Assembly (NCBI GenBank): GCA_029213195.1 | Contig: JARGNI010000020.1 | Coordinates: 39,947 to 103,946, forward strand | Length of the DNA: 64,000 nucleotides | Direction of reading: 5' to 3' | Source of the DNA: Verrucomicrobiales bacterium | Lineage (GTDB): Bacteria; Verrucomicrobiota; Verrucomicrobiia; Verrucomicrobiales; DEV007 | In this document: positions 16,382 through 25,067 of the stretch, one piece after another | Layout: each line of letters begins with the position of its first letter | Position numbering within the stretch: position 1 is the stretch's first letter | The notes under the pieces: model-generated | Told to the model about the DNA's origin: nothing | The model's input: the letters and a program-made list of their open reading frames with translations, nothing else | Databases searched by the model: none | Program-made: the position numbers and the translations under genes

Positions 16382-18691
16382 ATGAAAAAACGCATTCTCT
16401 TTTCCCTCCTTCTCCCTGCGCTCGTCGTTTCCCACGCAGAGGAAGAATCGACTCCCGCCGAGGAACAGGCTCCAGCCGAAGGACATTCCTACCACGGCGA
16501 AGTCTTCAACGAAGGTCCCCGACAGGCCGCGGTATTGATTCCCGGAACGGGAGACGTGAGTTTCCCGGTCACGACGAAGAGCGAAGAAGCGCAGAAGTTT
16601 TTCGACCAGGGGGTCGGGCAGCTGCACGGATTCTGGGACTTCGAAGCCGAGCGCAGTTTCCGCCAGGTCGCCGCGATCGATCCCGATTGTGCGATGGCCT
16701 ACTGGGGCATGGCGATGGCGAACTTCAAGAACAACGCCCGAGGCAAGGGATTCATCGAGGAGGCCGTCGAGCGAAAGGAAAAGGTCTCGGAGCGCGAGCA
16801 GCTCTGGATCGAAGGCCTCGCGGAATACTTCAAGGACCCCAAGGCGGATCAGAAGAAACGTCTCCGCGAGTTCGTTCGCTCCATCGAAGAAATCGCGATG
16901 GAGAATCCCGACGACATCGAGGCCCAGGCGTTCCTCATGAAGCAGATCTACTACAACCACGGCAAGGGTCTCGCCATTCCGAGTCACTACGCGATCAACC
17001 TGCTTGCGGAGAAAATTCTCACGGCCGATCCGGACCATCCCGCCAATCACTACCAGATCCATCTCTGGGACCGGGAGACGCCGGAGAAGGCCCTCAAGGC
17101 CGCTGCCAACTGCGGTCCCGCCGCTCCCGGGATCGCTCACATGTGGCACATGCCCGGCCACATCTATTCGAAGCTCCAGCGCTACGCCGATGCCACCTGG
17201 CAGCAGGAAGCCTCGGCTCGCATCGACCATGCTCACATGATGCGATTCCAGATCGTCCCGGACCAGATTCACAATTTTGCGCACAACAACGAGTGGTGTA
17301 TCCGCAACTTCGATTTCCTCGGCCAGCATAGTCGTTCCGTCGAACTGGCGACGAACATGATCTCGCTCCCCCGTCTCGCGAAGTTCAAGAAAGAGGACGA
17401 CGACTCGACCTTCGATCCCGGTCGAGGCAGCTGGCAATATGGTCGTCAGCGATTGCGTGACACCCTCGTGCGCTACGAGCAGTGGGAGGAATTGATTCGC
17501 CAATCCGAGAACGGTCTCCTCGTCGTCGATGAAAAATCGATCACCCAGAAAGATCACGACCGCTTCGTCGGCATCGCAAAGTTCGAGAGTGGTGATCTCA
17601 GTGGTGGCCAGGAGCACCTCGCCGCGCTGACAAAAATTCTCGATGAGAAAACCGCGAAGCGGGACAAGGCGATGGCGGATGCCGAGACCAAGGCCAAGAA
17701 CGCGAAGAAGAAGGAGAGCGAGATCAAGAAAGCGCGCGAGGCCGCGGAGAGGAATTTCAAAAAGGATATCGAGACCTATCAGAACCTCGTCAACGAGCTC
17801 CTCGTTTACGAAGCCCTGACCAAACCTCAACCCGATACCGAGAAGGCGAAAGAACTGCTTCCGAAGTTGAAGAACCTCGCCAAATCACGACACGCCCTCC
17901 TCTGGCAGCGCGTTGGAAACGGGGAAGAAGCAATCAAGCTGGCCAACGAAGCTGTCAGCTCCGGAAAGGAGCAGGTTCTCCCTCTCGCCGCCCAGGTCGA
18001 GATCCTCGCCGAAAACGAGAAAGCGAAGGAGCTGGGAGAGGCTTTCGAAAAGCTGCGCACGACAGGACATCTCGCCGATCTCGAGACACCACCCCTGGCG
18101 CGACTTGGATCCATCGCCTCTTCGCTGGGTCTTCCCGAAGACTGGAGAACTCCTCCGGCACCCACGGACGATCTCGGGGAGCGTCCCGATCTCGATTCCC
18201 TCGGCCCCTTCCGCTGGTCCCCCCCATCCGCCCCCTCCTTTTCTCTGAAAAATGAAAAAGGAGAAACAGTCTCCCTGGCCGACTACCAGGGTCGCCCCGT
18301 GCTCGTGATCTATTTCCTCGGGCGGGGCTGCACCCACTGCATGGAACAACTCCAGGCATTCACGCCTTTCGCCGAGAAATATCGCGAGGCCGGAATCGAG
18401 ATCGTCACGATCAGTACCGACACCGTCGAGGGCATCCAGGAAACCTTCCAGGAAAACGAAGGAGAGAAATCACCCTTTCCTTTCGTGATGCTGTCCGACC
18501 ACTCCCTCAATCACTTCAAAGCCTACCGAGCCTTTGATGATTTCGAGGACATGGCCCTGCATGGCACCTACCTCATCGATGGAAGCCAGCGGATCCGCTG
18601 GCAGGACATCAGTTACGAGCCCTTCATGCACCCCGAGTGGTTGCTGGAGGAATGCCAGCGCTTGCTGGCGATCGACGAGCCGGAGAGCTGA
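16382..18691 (+). CDS. Secreted TPR protein fused to a redoxin (thioredoxin-fold) domain
   Basis: 769 residues with a signal peptide (MKKRILFSLLLPALVVSHA). Residues about 60-560 are TPR-like (FFDQGVGQLHGFWDFEAERS, then AMAYWGMAMAN). They include several His-rich segments (HMWHMPGHIYSKL and DQIHNFAHNNEW) and a coiled, Lys/Glu-rich stretch near 420-465. The last 150 residues are an AhpC/TSA-type redoxin: FSLKNEKGETVSLADYQGRP, LVIYFLGRGCTHCMEQL with a CxxC (C-T-H-C), then IVTISTDTVEGIQETF and HGTYLIDGSQRIRWQDI. The redoxin likely performs thiol redox chemistry in the periplasm. Similar TPR halves occur in secreted PVC and Acidobacteria proteins. The role of the TPR half is unknown. Confidence 0.88.
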   Translation: MKKRILFSLLLPALVVSHAEEESTPAEEQAPAEGHSYHGEVFNEGPRQAAVLIPGTGDVSFPVTTKSEEAQKFFDQGVGQLHGFWDFEAERSFRQVAAIDPDCAMAYWGMAMANFKNNARGKGFIEEAVERKEKVSEREQLWIEGLAEYFKDPKADQKKRLREFVRSIEEIAMENPDDIEAQAFLMKQIYYNHGKGLAIPSHYAINLLAEKILTADPDHPANHYQIHLWDRETPEKALKAAANCGPAAPGIAHMWHMPGHIYSKLQRYADATWQQEASARIDHAHMMRFQIVPDQIHNFAHNNEWCIRNFDFLGQHSRSVELATNMISLPRLAKFKKEDDDSTFDPGRGSWQYGRQRLRDTLVRYEQWEELIRQSENGLLVVDEKSITQKDHDRFVGIAKFESGDLSGGQEHLAALTKILDEKTAKRDKAMADAETKAKNAKKKESEIKKAREAAERNFKKDIETYQNLVNELLVYEALTKPQPDTEKAKELLPKLKNLAKSRHALLWQRVGNGEEAIKLANEAVSSGKEQVLPLAAQVEILAENEKAKELGEAFEKLRTTGHLADLETPPLARLGSIASSLGLPEDWRTPPAPTDDLGERPDLDSLGPFRWSPPSAPSFSLKNEKGETVSLADYQGRPVLVIYFLGRGCTHCMEQLQAFTPFAEKYREAGIEIVTISTDTVEGIQETFQENEGEKSPFPFVMLSDHSLNHFKAYRAFDDFEDMALHGTYLIDGSQRIRWQDISYEPFMHPEWLLEECQRLLAIDEPES

Positions 18692-18709
18692 TTCGCTCAC
18701 CGATCGTTC

Positions 18710-18740
18710 AGCAGGGTTGAGTCCATCACCCAACCCTGTT
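18710..18740. terminator. Hairpin between convergent genes
   Basis: AGCAGGGTTG (18710-18719) pairs with CAACCCTGTT (18731-18740) over ten positions with one G-T pair; the loop is 11 bases. It lies between the stops of the TPR-redoxin gene (18691) and the FAD oxidoreductase (18747), so it could serve both strands. There is no T-run. The stem core AGGGTT/AACCCT recurs at 40947-40969 and 45416-45446. Confidence 0.5.
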
Positions 18741-18746
18741 GGATCT

Positions 18747-20861
18747 TCACTTCACCGGCAGCCACTGGACCGCATCGATGATGACGTAGCCGTCCGAATC
18801 GGCATTCCGAATCGTGACCTTTGCGGTTTCCCCGGCTCCAAAAGTCGCGGTCATGACTTCCTGGAAGGGTTCGTGCGACGGCTTCTTCTTCTGGCTCACC
18901 TCGACGGTCTTGCTGCCGAGAGCATGATGAACTTCCACGGAAACATTCGACGCCCGATTATCGTTCGGCGGATAAGAAATCCGGACAGAATAAGTGCCCG
19001 CCTTTTCCAACTTCGCTGAAAAAGTCGCACTCGCCTCTCCCTTGTTTTCATCATTGTCATGCCGATACCCGAACCCCACGAAGGGACCGTTGGCAGAGCT
19101 GGTCTTCCAACTGCCTTCCAAGGTGGCCTTTTCATCATCGACCACGATGCCCTCGAGCTTGGAAAGAGCGAGCCCCTTGCCTCCTGCCACCGGTCCATCG
19201 TAGTGTAGAATCTGCCCGTCTTCGAGGAGCTGCTTTCGGAGATCCTCATAGGAGACATCCTGCACCGCGAGGTCCCCATCGATCGCGAGCGATGCGGCAG
19301 TGGCTGCGCTTTGACCGAGGATCATGAAGACCGGTTCCATCCGGATGGAACCAAAGGCGATGTGGGAACTGGAGACACAGACGGGAACGACGAGATTCTC
19401 ACACTGTTCCTTTTTCGGAACGAGGGATCCGTAGGCGATCTCGTAGGGGCCACGGGTGCTGACGCCGATATCGCCTTCGTTCTGGACGTGTCCATTCTCA
19501 TCGATGTGACGCTGGACGTTGTGGGAATCGATCGTGTAGGAGCCCATCCCGACCGAGTTCGGGGTCGGCTGCACCTTGCGGAGTTCATTCTCGGTCATGA
19601 CGAAATCTCCGATCATCCGGCGCGCTTCCCGGATGTAGAGCTGGTGGGACCAGCCACCATTTTCCTCGAATTCGTCTTTGGGCAATCCCCAGCGATTCAT
19701 CTCTTCCTGCACATCCTTGGGCACACGAGGGTCGGTGGCGATGAAGTAGAGTAGACCCTGCTGATAGACTTCGTGCTCCCGGATGATCTCTTTTCTTCGC
19801 TCGTAGCTCGCCTCGGGGTAGTCCCAGTTGTAGCCGATGTTGTCGAAGCTGAAAGGGCCATGGTTGTTGGTATCGGTCTTACGATTCGGAATCGGATCGA
19901 ACTTGCGAAAGACCTCCATGCCCCAGCCCGCTTCGAAGCAGCGAACAAGCAACTCGTACTGCCCGGGATCGTAGCCATCCGGCTTCGCAAAAGGAATCCG
20001 GTTCTCGGGATGATCGGTCAGACACATCCGGAAACAGTAGGCCTGGACCCGCTGGTCACCAGATCCCTTTTCCCCGGGAGGCTCCGTGCTGATCCGGGGA
20101 AGCACGCCACTGTCCGGATCACCGGGAACGACATAGGGGCTCACCGGTTTGTCGAGCACCTGGAAATGGTGCTGGTGATGGTCAACTCCGGTCTGAACGC
20201 CATTCCAATTCTCCCCGTAAACGGCGTTGGCCTCTCGACCGACATGATAGTCGACCCCTGCCGTGGCGATGAGGTCGCCTTCATAAGTCGTATCGAGAAA
20301 GACTTTACCCGGATACGTTTTCCCGCTCAGCGTGGTGATGGAGACGATACGCCCATCCTTCATCTCCACTCCCTTTTCCCGGTCAAGCCACTCGTCGCGA
20401 TGCACCGGGATGTCGAACTCGGCGACGTATTCTTCGAAAACAGCGCGGGCGATTCTCGGCTCGAAGATCCACATCGTTTTCTGATCCCCATCGATCGCCG
20501 CCGTTCCCTGGCCTTTCCCGCCGTATTCGTCTTTCTCCTGCCACTTCCAGTTTTCCGGCTTCTGGTACTGCTTGTAGACGCGGTGATAGAAATCTCGAGA
20601 AAGCCCGCCGATGACAGCCTTGTTTCCCGTATCGGTCCATCCCAGTCCTCCGCTCGAAAGTCCTCCGAGAATGGTGTCGGGACTCACGATGATGACGGAT
20701 TTTCCCATCTTCTTCGCCTGCACGGCCGCGATCACCGCGGCGCAGGTCCCCCCGTAGATCACGATATCGTGCTCGGATTGTTTTTCCGCCTGGAGAGGGT
20801 TCCCTGCCGCCAGCGAACAGGCCAGCAGTCCTGCCAAGAAAGGTTTGGTATTCTTTTTCAC
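18747..20861 (-). CDS. Secreted FAD-dependent oxidoreductase with golvesin-like C-terminal domain
   Basis: About 704 residues from a GTG at 20861, chosen because VKKNTKPFLAGLLACSLAAG then forms a signal peptide; the frame is open to 21047, but those extra 62 residues look non-coding. DIVIYGGTCAAVIAAVQAKK is the FAD-binding beta-alpha-beta motif of the FAD_oxidored family. GGLSSGGLGWTDTGN and VFLDTTYEGDLIATAGVDYH are further family segments. The last 130 residues (from ATLEGSWKTSS) form a separate beta domain ending YVIIDAVQWLPVK, like the golvesin/xanthan-lyase C-terminal domain. A paralogue of this domain stands alone at 60708-61313. The enzyme probably oxidises a sugar or sugar-derived substrate in the periplasm; the substrate is unknown. 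Confidence 0.9.
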   Translation of the reverse strand: MKKNTKPFLAGLLACSLAAGNPLQAEKQSEHDIVIYGGTCAAVIAAVQAKKMGKSVIIVSPDTILGGLSSGGLGWTDTGNKAVIGGLSRDFYHRVYKQYQKPENWKWQEKDEYGGKGQGTAAIDGDQKTMWIFEPRIARAVFEEYVAEFDIPVHRDEWLDREKGVEMKDGRIVSITTLSGKTYPGKVFLDTTYEGDLIATAGVDYHVGREANAVYGENWNGVQTGVDHHQHHFQVLDKPVSPYVVPGDPDSGVLPRISTEPPGEKGSGDQRVQAYCFRMCLTDHPENRIPFAKPDGYDPGQYELLVRCFEAGWGMEVFRKFDPIPNRKTDTNNHGPFSFDNIGYNWDYPEASYERRKEIIREHEVYQQGLLYFIATDPRVPKDVQEEMNRWGLPKDEFEENGGWSHQLYIREARRMIGDFVMTENELRKVQPTPNSVGMGSYTIDSHNVQRHIDENGHVQNEGDIGVSTRGPYEIAYGSLVPKKEQCENLVVPVCVSSSHIAFGSIRMEPVFMILGQSAATAASLAIDGDLAVQDVSYEDLRKQLLEDGQILHYDGPVAGGKGLALSKLEGIVVDDEKATLEGSWKTSSANGPFVGFGYRHDNDENKGEASATFSAKLEKAGTYSVRISYPPNDNRASNVSVEVHHALGSKTVEVSQKKKPSHEPFQEVMTATFGAGETAKVTIRNADSDGYVIIDAVQWLPVK

Positions 20862-21257
20862 AGCATAAGAATAGAAGAGGGAGCTGCTCTCGACAAGCAA
20901 CTGCTTCACGCCGGAAAAAACGTGACCAATTCTGGAGAATTTAAAATCACGGTGAGCGTTTTGATAAAGATGTCCCCGAGACGCTTCTTCCAAAAGATCT
21001 CGATTGATCGCTTCAACTGCTGCCCCAAAGAGAGAGCACTTCATCATCGATGATCAGGGATTCCATGGACCTGCCTCTTTCGACCCGACTCGAATTTTCC
21101 CTAAAGGTCTAAGCGGAATACCAACGGGACGCATCATTGTCGGCACTTTCCTCCCGCAGCTGCGGGACCGCTACATCATAACCATGTAGCGGCGCTGGTG
21201 ACAACGCCGACCGGGCCGATTTCAGCGAAGAACTCCCTTAACTTTGCGGCATTCCTC
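20862..21257. other. Intergenic region with inverted repeats
   Basis: About 395 bases between the FAD oxidoreductase start and the DUF1501 stop, both minus strand. No convincing coding frame or RNA gene is seen. It holds two adjacent symmetric elements (21153-21166 and 21168-21192, listed separately) and presumably the promoter of the FAD oxidoreductase gene. Confidence 0.5.
21153..21192. repeat. Palindrome plus 9-bp inverted repeat
   Basis: CCCGCAGCTGCGGG (21153-21166) is a perfect 14-base palindrome. Immediately after it, CCGCTACAT (21168-21176) and ATGTAGCGG (21184-21192) form a perfect 9-base stem with a 7-base loop. The element sits 66 bases downstream of the DUF1501 stop and about 300 bases upstream of the FAD oxidoreductase start. 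It may be a terminator for the cytochrome operon or a REP-like element. Confidence 0.6.
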
Positions 21258-22673
21258 CTAAGCGAGGATGTCCCGGACCACCGATCCGTGGACATCGGTG
21301 AGACGAAAATCCCTTCCTGAGTATCGATAGGTGAGACGCTCGTGATCGAACCCTAACAGGTGCAGCATGGTCGCGTGCAAATCATGCACGTGAACGGGAT
21401 TCGATGCCACGCTGAGAGCGAAATCATCGGTCTCCCCGTAGCTCATTCCGCCTTTGACACCGCCGCCCGCCATCCAAACGGTGAATCCATCGACGTGGTG
21501 ATCCCGCCCCCAGCGCTCGGGATCCTTCTGGCCCGTTTTCTGGATCGTCGAAGTCCGACCCATCTCTCCCCCCCAGACGACGAGGGTGTCTTCGAGCATA
21601 CCTCTCTCTTCGAGATCCTGGAGCAGGGCAGCGATGGGTTGGTCCGATTCCTCGGCCAACTTCCTGTGCCGCGGGAGCAAGCCACTGTGACTGTCCCACG
21701 GTTGCCCGGCCCCATGATAACACTGAATGTATCGAACCCCACGCTCGGCGAGTCGACGGGCCATGAGGAGATTTCGCCCTACCGGGGTCTTGCCATAGGC
21801 TTCCTGGACCGCCTCCGGTTCCTTCGTGACGTCAAAGGCATCCGTTGCCGCGCCCTGCATGCGGAAGGCCAGCTCCATCGAGTGGATTCGCGAATCGAGT
21901 CGCTCGTCTCCGGGCCGGTTGTTCTTGTGTCGCTGATTGAGAAACTGGGTCAGTCCAAGCTGGTTTCGCTGGGTTCCCGTTCGGATGTCGCTCCGGGTGA
22001 GATGCGGGATCATTTCTCCCCCCTTGGCATTGGTCTCGATGTGAGTGCCCTGGTAGACCCCGGGAAGGAACGAGCTGGTCCAGTTTCTCGACTGAGCCGT
22101 AGGCATCCCACTGGGCATAAGAACGACGTAGCCAGGAAGATCCTCGCTCTCCGTGCCCAGGCCGTAGAGCACCCAGGACCCGATACTGGGGCGGGCGAGA
22201 ACGGGATGTCCGCAGTTCATCATGAGCAAGCCAGGCGAGTGATTCGCGATCTCACTCTGCATCGACCGAATCACACAGAGCTTGTCGGCATGCTTCGCGA
22301 CATGGGGATACAATTCCGAAATTTCAAGCCCGCTCTCCCCATGCTTCGAAAAGGAAAACGGCGAGGCCCAGACCGTGCCGACTCGATTTCGCTGGGTCGG
22401 CTGGAGGGTCTTCTTGATCGACTCGGGGAGTTCCTTCCCATCGAGTTTGTGCAATGAAGGCTTAGGATCGAAGGAGTCGATCTGCGAAGGGCCTCCATTC
22501 ATGAAAAGATGAATGACCCGTTTCGCTTTCGCCGGAAAATGGGGCTGCCGCGGAACGAGGGGTGAATCGAGGGCAGTCGAATTGGCCAACAGATCCGAGG
22601 CAGCGAGAGCACCAAATCCGAAACCGAGACGTTGCAGGGCTTCGCGACGCGAAGTGAGAGAAAATTCGTTCAT
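21258..22673 (-). CDS. DUF1501 family protein
   Basis: 471 residues. The N-terminus (SRREALQRLGFGFGALAASD) resembles a Tat-type signal with RR and a hydrophobic stretch. The DUF1501 signature follows: AKRVIHLFMNGGPSQIDSFD, later SWVLYGLGTESEDLPGYVV, and near the end GGEMGRTSTIQ and [20 protein letters not shown]. The family belongs to the alkaline-phosphatase-like superfamily, and its function is not firmly known. It is translated with a 1-base stop/start overlap (TGATG) after the DUF1549/DUF1553 gene, the standard genomic pairing in PVC bacteria. The protein is full length. An inverted repeat pair lies just downstream. Confidence 0.93.
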   Translation of the reverse strand: MNEFSLTSRREALQRLGFGFGALAASDLLANSTALDSPLVPRQPHFPAKAKRVIHLFMNGGPSQIDSFDPKPSLHKLDGKELPESIKKTLQPTQRNRVGTVWASPFSFSKHGESGLEISELYPHVAKHADKLCVIRSMQSEIANHSPGLLMMNCGHPVLARPSIGSWVLYGLGTESEDLPGYVVLMPSGMPTAQSRNWTSSFLPGVYQGTHIETNAKGGEMIPHLTRSDIRTGTQRNQLGLTQFLNQRHKNNRPGDERLDSRIHSMELAFRMQGAATDAFDVTKEPEAVQEAYGKTPVGRNLLMARRLAERGVRYIQCYHGAGQPWDSHSGLLPRHRKLAEESDQPIAALLQDLEERGMLEDTLVVWGGEMGRTSTIQKTGQKDPERWGRDHHVDGFTVWMAGGGVKGGMSYGETDDFALSVASNPVHVHDLHATMLHLLGFDHERLTYRYSGRDFRLTDVHGSVVRDILA

Positions 22674-24979
22674 CAGTCCACGTAAAGAAATTCGTTCGAC
22701 ATACAGAGTGCCTGCGCCACATGGGGCCAGGGATTGACCTTTCGCCCCTTCTCGATATCGGCGAAGCGACCGATCCGTTCGATCTCGTTCTCGACCGGCG
22801 GACGCTGCAGGATTTGCTCGTAGATTGCGGTGATCCTCTCGACCCGATTCACACCGACATCGAATCCCAGGGAGTCCACCGCCTTGCGAGCCTGCTCGAT
22901 CACGAAGGGAGAATTCATGAGGAAGAGCGCCTGCGGAGGGACGATGTTGTCGGTCCGGCTCCCCTGCGTCTGCATGGGAGAGGGAAAATCGAAGTTGCGA
23001 AGGGTGGGATCGAGATTGAAGCGATTCACATAGCCATAAATGCTCCGGCGCTTGGAATGCTCCTCGCCCCAGAGCGGACCGGGGCGTCCTCGCATCGTCA
23101 GGTCGAGTTCACCCGACACGGCGAGGAGGGAATCGCGCAGCTCTTCCACAGAAAGACGCTTCCGATTGGCCCGCCAGTAGAGTTCGTTCTCCGGGTCCAC
23201 CGCTGCCGCATCCTCACGAAGACTGCTCCTCTGCCGGTAGGTTTGCGAGGACACGATGAGTCGAACAAGGTGCTTGGTCGATCCGCCGTTTTTCCGGAAT
23301 TCAGCGGCGAGAAAATCGAGCAACTCGGGATGGCTCGGGGCCTCTCCCTGCAGTCCGAAATCGGAAGGCGTATCGACGAGAAAGTCTCCCATCAGCATTC
23401 CCCAGATCCGATTGACATAGACGCGAGCGGTCAGCGGATTGTCGAGGGATAGAACCCTGTCGGCAAGATCGAGTCGTCCACTGTTCGCACTGCTGAAAGG
23501 TTTTTGCTCGGGTTCGAGAATCTCGAGAAAGCGACGTGGGACCCGCTCTCCGCGATTCGATGGTTCCCCACGGATGAACACCGCCGGCTCGACCGGTTTA
23601 CCCTTCTTTTCGGAAACCGCCATGGCCCGAACCGGGGCTCCTTCGTGAAAGAGAAGCAACTCCGCCAGCTCGGTCTGCTCGATGGTCTCCTTCACCGAGC
23701 GATTGTTCCCGGCTCGCTTCTTGTCTCCTGCCTCGACGATTTTCTTGTCGATCGCGGCCCGCTTCTTCTCGTAGTCGGCCACGACCTCCGCGGACGGCTG
23801 GTACCCCTCGATTTTCGGGTAGGCATCGAGCACCCAGGGAGAGGGACGCTGGATGGAGTTGAATACCCCGTAGAGCGAGTAGTAGTCCGCTGTGGGAACG
23901 GGCTCGAACTTGTGATCGTGACAGCGCGCACAGGAGACTGTCATTCCGAGCAACCCTCTCGTCGTCGCATCGATGACATCATCGACAAAGTCATGCGACA
24001 TGCTGCGATGCGGAGAAACGCCGAGGAATCCGAGAGCGGCCAACTCGGGAGCGTCCTCTTTCAGCCCCAGGAGATCGGCCGCGAGTTGCTCGCGGATGAA
24101 CTCGTCGAAGGGCTTGTCGGTATGAAAAGCCTCGATCACATAATCTCGATAGGTGAACGCATAGGGATAGTAGTGAGGGGTTTTCGTATCCGCTCGATAG
24201 GTCGAGGCCGTGTCCGCGTAACGAGCCACATCGAGCCAGAGACGCGCGATATGTTCCCCATATCGAGGGGAATCAAGAAGACGCTCGATCAACTCGGAGT
24301 ACTCGAGTTCAAAAAGCTCGGTATCGGTGGGAGGCAGACCCGTGAGAGAATAGCTGACTCGACGGACCAAGGCTCTTGCCGGAGCCCGCGGCGAAGGGGA
24401 AAGCCCGTTCTCTTTCAAGGACGCAAAGACAAACTGGTCGATGGGATTTTCATTCCAAGCCGCCAGATCGGCCTGAGGAGGATCGACGACCGTGACGGGT
24501 TGAAAGGACCAGTGCTCCTCGGCTTTCTCGAAAATCACCTCCTGATCGCCGAGCTGAGAGAACTCCGTTTCTCCCATGTCTTCGGCGGGACCAGGTGCCC
24601 CGGCAGCGACCCAGCGAACGAGGACGTCGACTTCTTCCTCGCTGAGCGCATACTTCGGAGGCATCGCAAAATCTTCATCGACCCGTCTCACGACTTCGAT
24701 GAGGAGGGACGCATCGACCTGGCCCGGCACGACCGCTTTGCCGGTATCGCCTCCTTCGAGCCACCCGCTTTCCCGATCGAGGAGGAGCCCCCCTTTCTGC
24801 GCATTCTCCTCCTCCGAATGACATTCGTAGCAGTGCTTGATGAGCAAGGGACGCACCTTGGCTTCGAAATACTCGGTGCCACCCATTTTCCCGATCGGTT
24901 TGGCTGCGGCAGATGCCACGAGAAGACCGAAGGAAAAAAGGAGTGCAATGCCAAAAGGGATGAGCGCCGATCTCTTCAC
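22673..24979 (-). CDS. PSD1 / planctomycete cytochrome, DUF1549-DUF1553 protein
   Basis: 768 residues with a signal peptide (ALIPFGIALLFSFGLLVASA). A planctomycete-type cytochrome c domain starts at about residue 35, with CYECH at 50-54 as a haem-binding CxxCH. DUF1549 follows (NPIDQFVFASLKENGLSPSP, then RLWLDVARYADT) and contains a second CxxCH (CARCHDHKFEP). DUF1553 makes the C-terminal third (NPLTARVYVNRIWGMLMGDF, then RSIYGYVNRFNLDP). It is a periplasmic or surface haem protein of unknown substrate, often found near sulfatases and sugar oxidoreductases. It is coupled to the DUF1501 gene by a one-base overlap, and the DUF1592-type gene stop lies 88 bases upstream. Confidence 0.93.
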   Translation of the reverse strand: MKRSALIPFGIALLFSFGLLVASAAAKPIGKMGGTEYFEAKVRPLLIKHCYECHSEEENAQKGGLLLDRESGWLEGGDTGKAVVPGQVDASLLIEVVRRVDEDFAMPPKYALSEEEVDVLVRWVAAGAPGPAEDMGETEFSQLGDQEVIFEKAEEHWSFQPVTVVDPPQADLAAWNENPIDQFVFASLKENGLSPSPRAPARALVRRVSYSLTGLPPTDTELFELEYSELIERLLDSPRYGEHIARLWLDVARYADTASTYRADTKTPHYYPYAFTYRDYVIEAFHTDKPFDEFIREQLAADLLGLKEDAPELAALGFLGVSPHRSMSHDFVDDVIDATTRGLLGMTVSCARCHDHKFEPVPTADYYSLYGVFNSIQRPSPWVLDAYPKIEGYQPSAEVVADYEKKRAAIDKKIVEAGDKKRAGNNRSVKETIEQTELAELLLFHEGAPVRAMAVSEKKGKPVEPAVFIRGEPSNRGERVPRRFLEILEPEQKPFSSANSGRLDLADRVLSLDNPLTARVYVNRIWGMLMGDFLVDTPSDFGLQGEAPSHPELLDFLAAEFRKNGGSTKHLVRLIVSSQTYRQRSSLREDAAAVDPENELYWRANRKRLSVEELRDSLLAVSGELDLTMRGRPGPLWGEEHSKRRSIYGYVNRFNLDPTLRNFDFPSPMQTQGSRTDNIVPPQALFLMNSPFVIEQARKAVDSLGFDVGVNRVERITAIYEQILQRPPVENEIERIGRFADIEKGRKVNPWPHVAQALCMSNEFLYVD

Positions 24980-25067
24980 CCGATCAACTTACGCGAAACC
25001 CTTCCGTCGTCACGAGAGGCTCTGAGCGGGATTACGTGAACCGCCCCCTTTCCGAAACGCGACTCTC

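Noticed and set aside
18747..21047. Extension of the FAD oxidoreductase to an ATG at 21047.
   Set aside because: The added 62 residues would precede a normal signal peptide; a GTG at 20861 explains the export signal.
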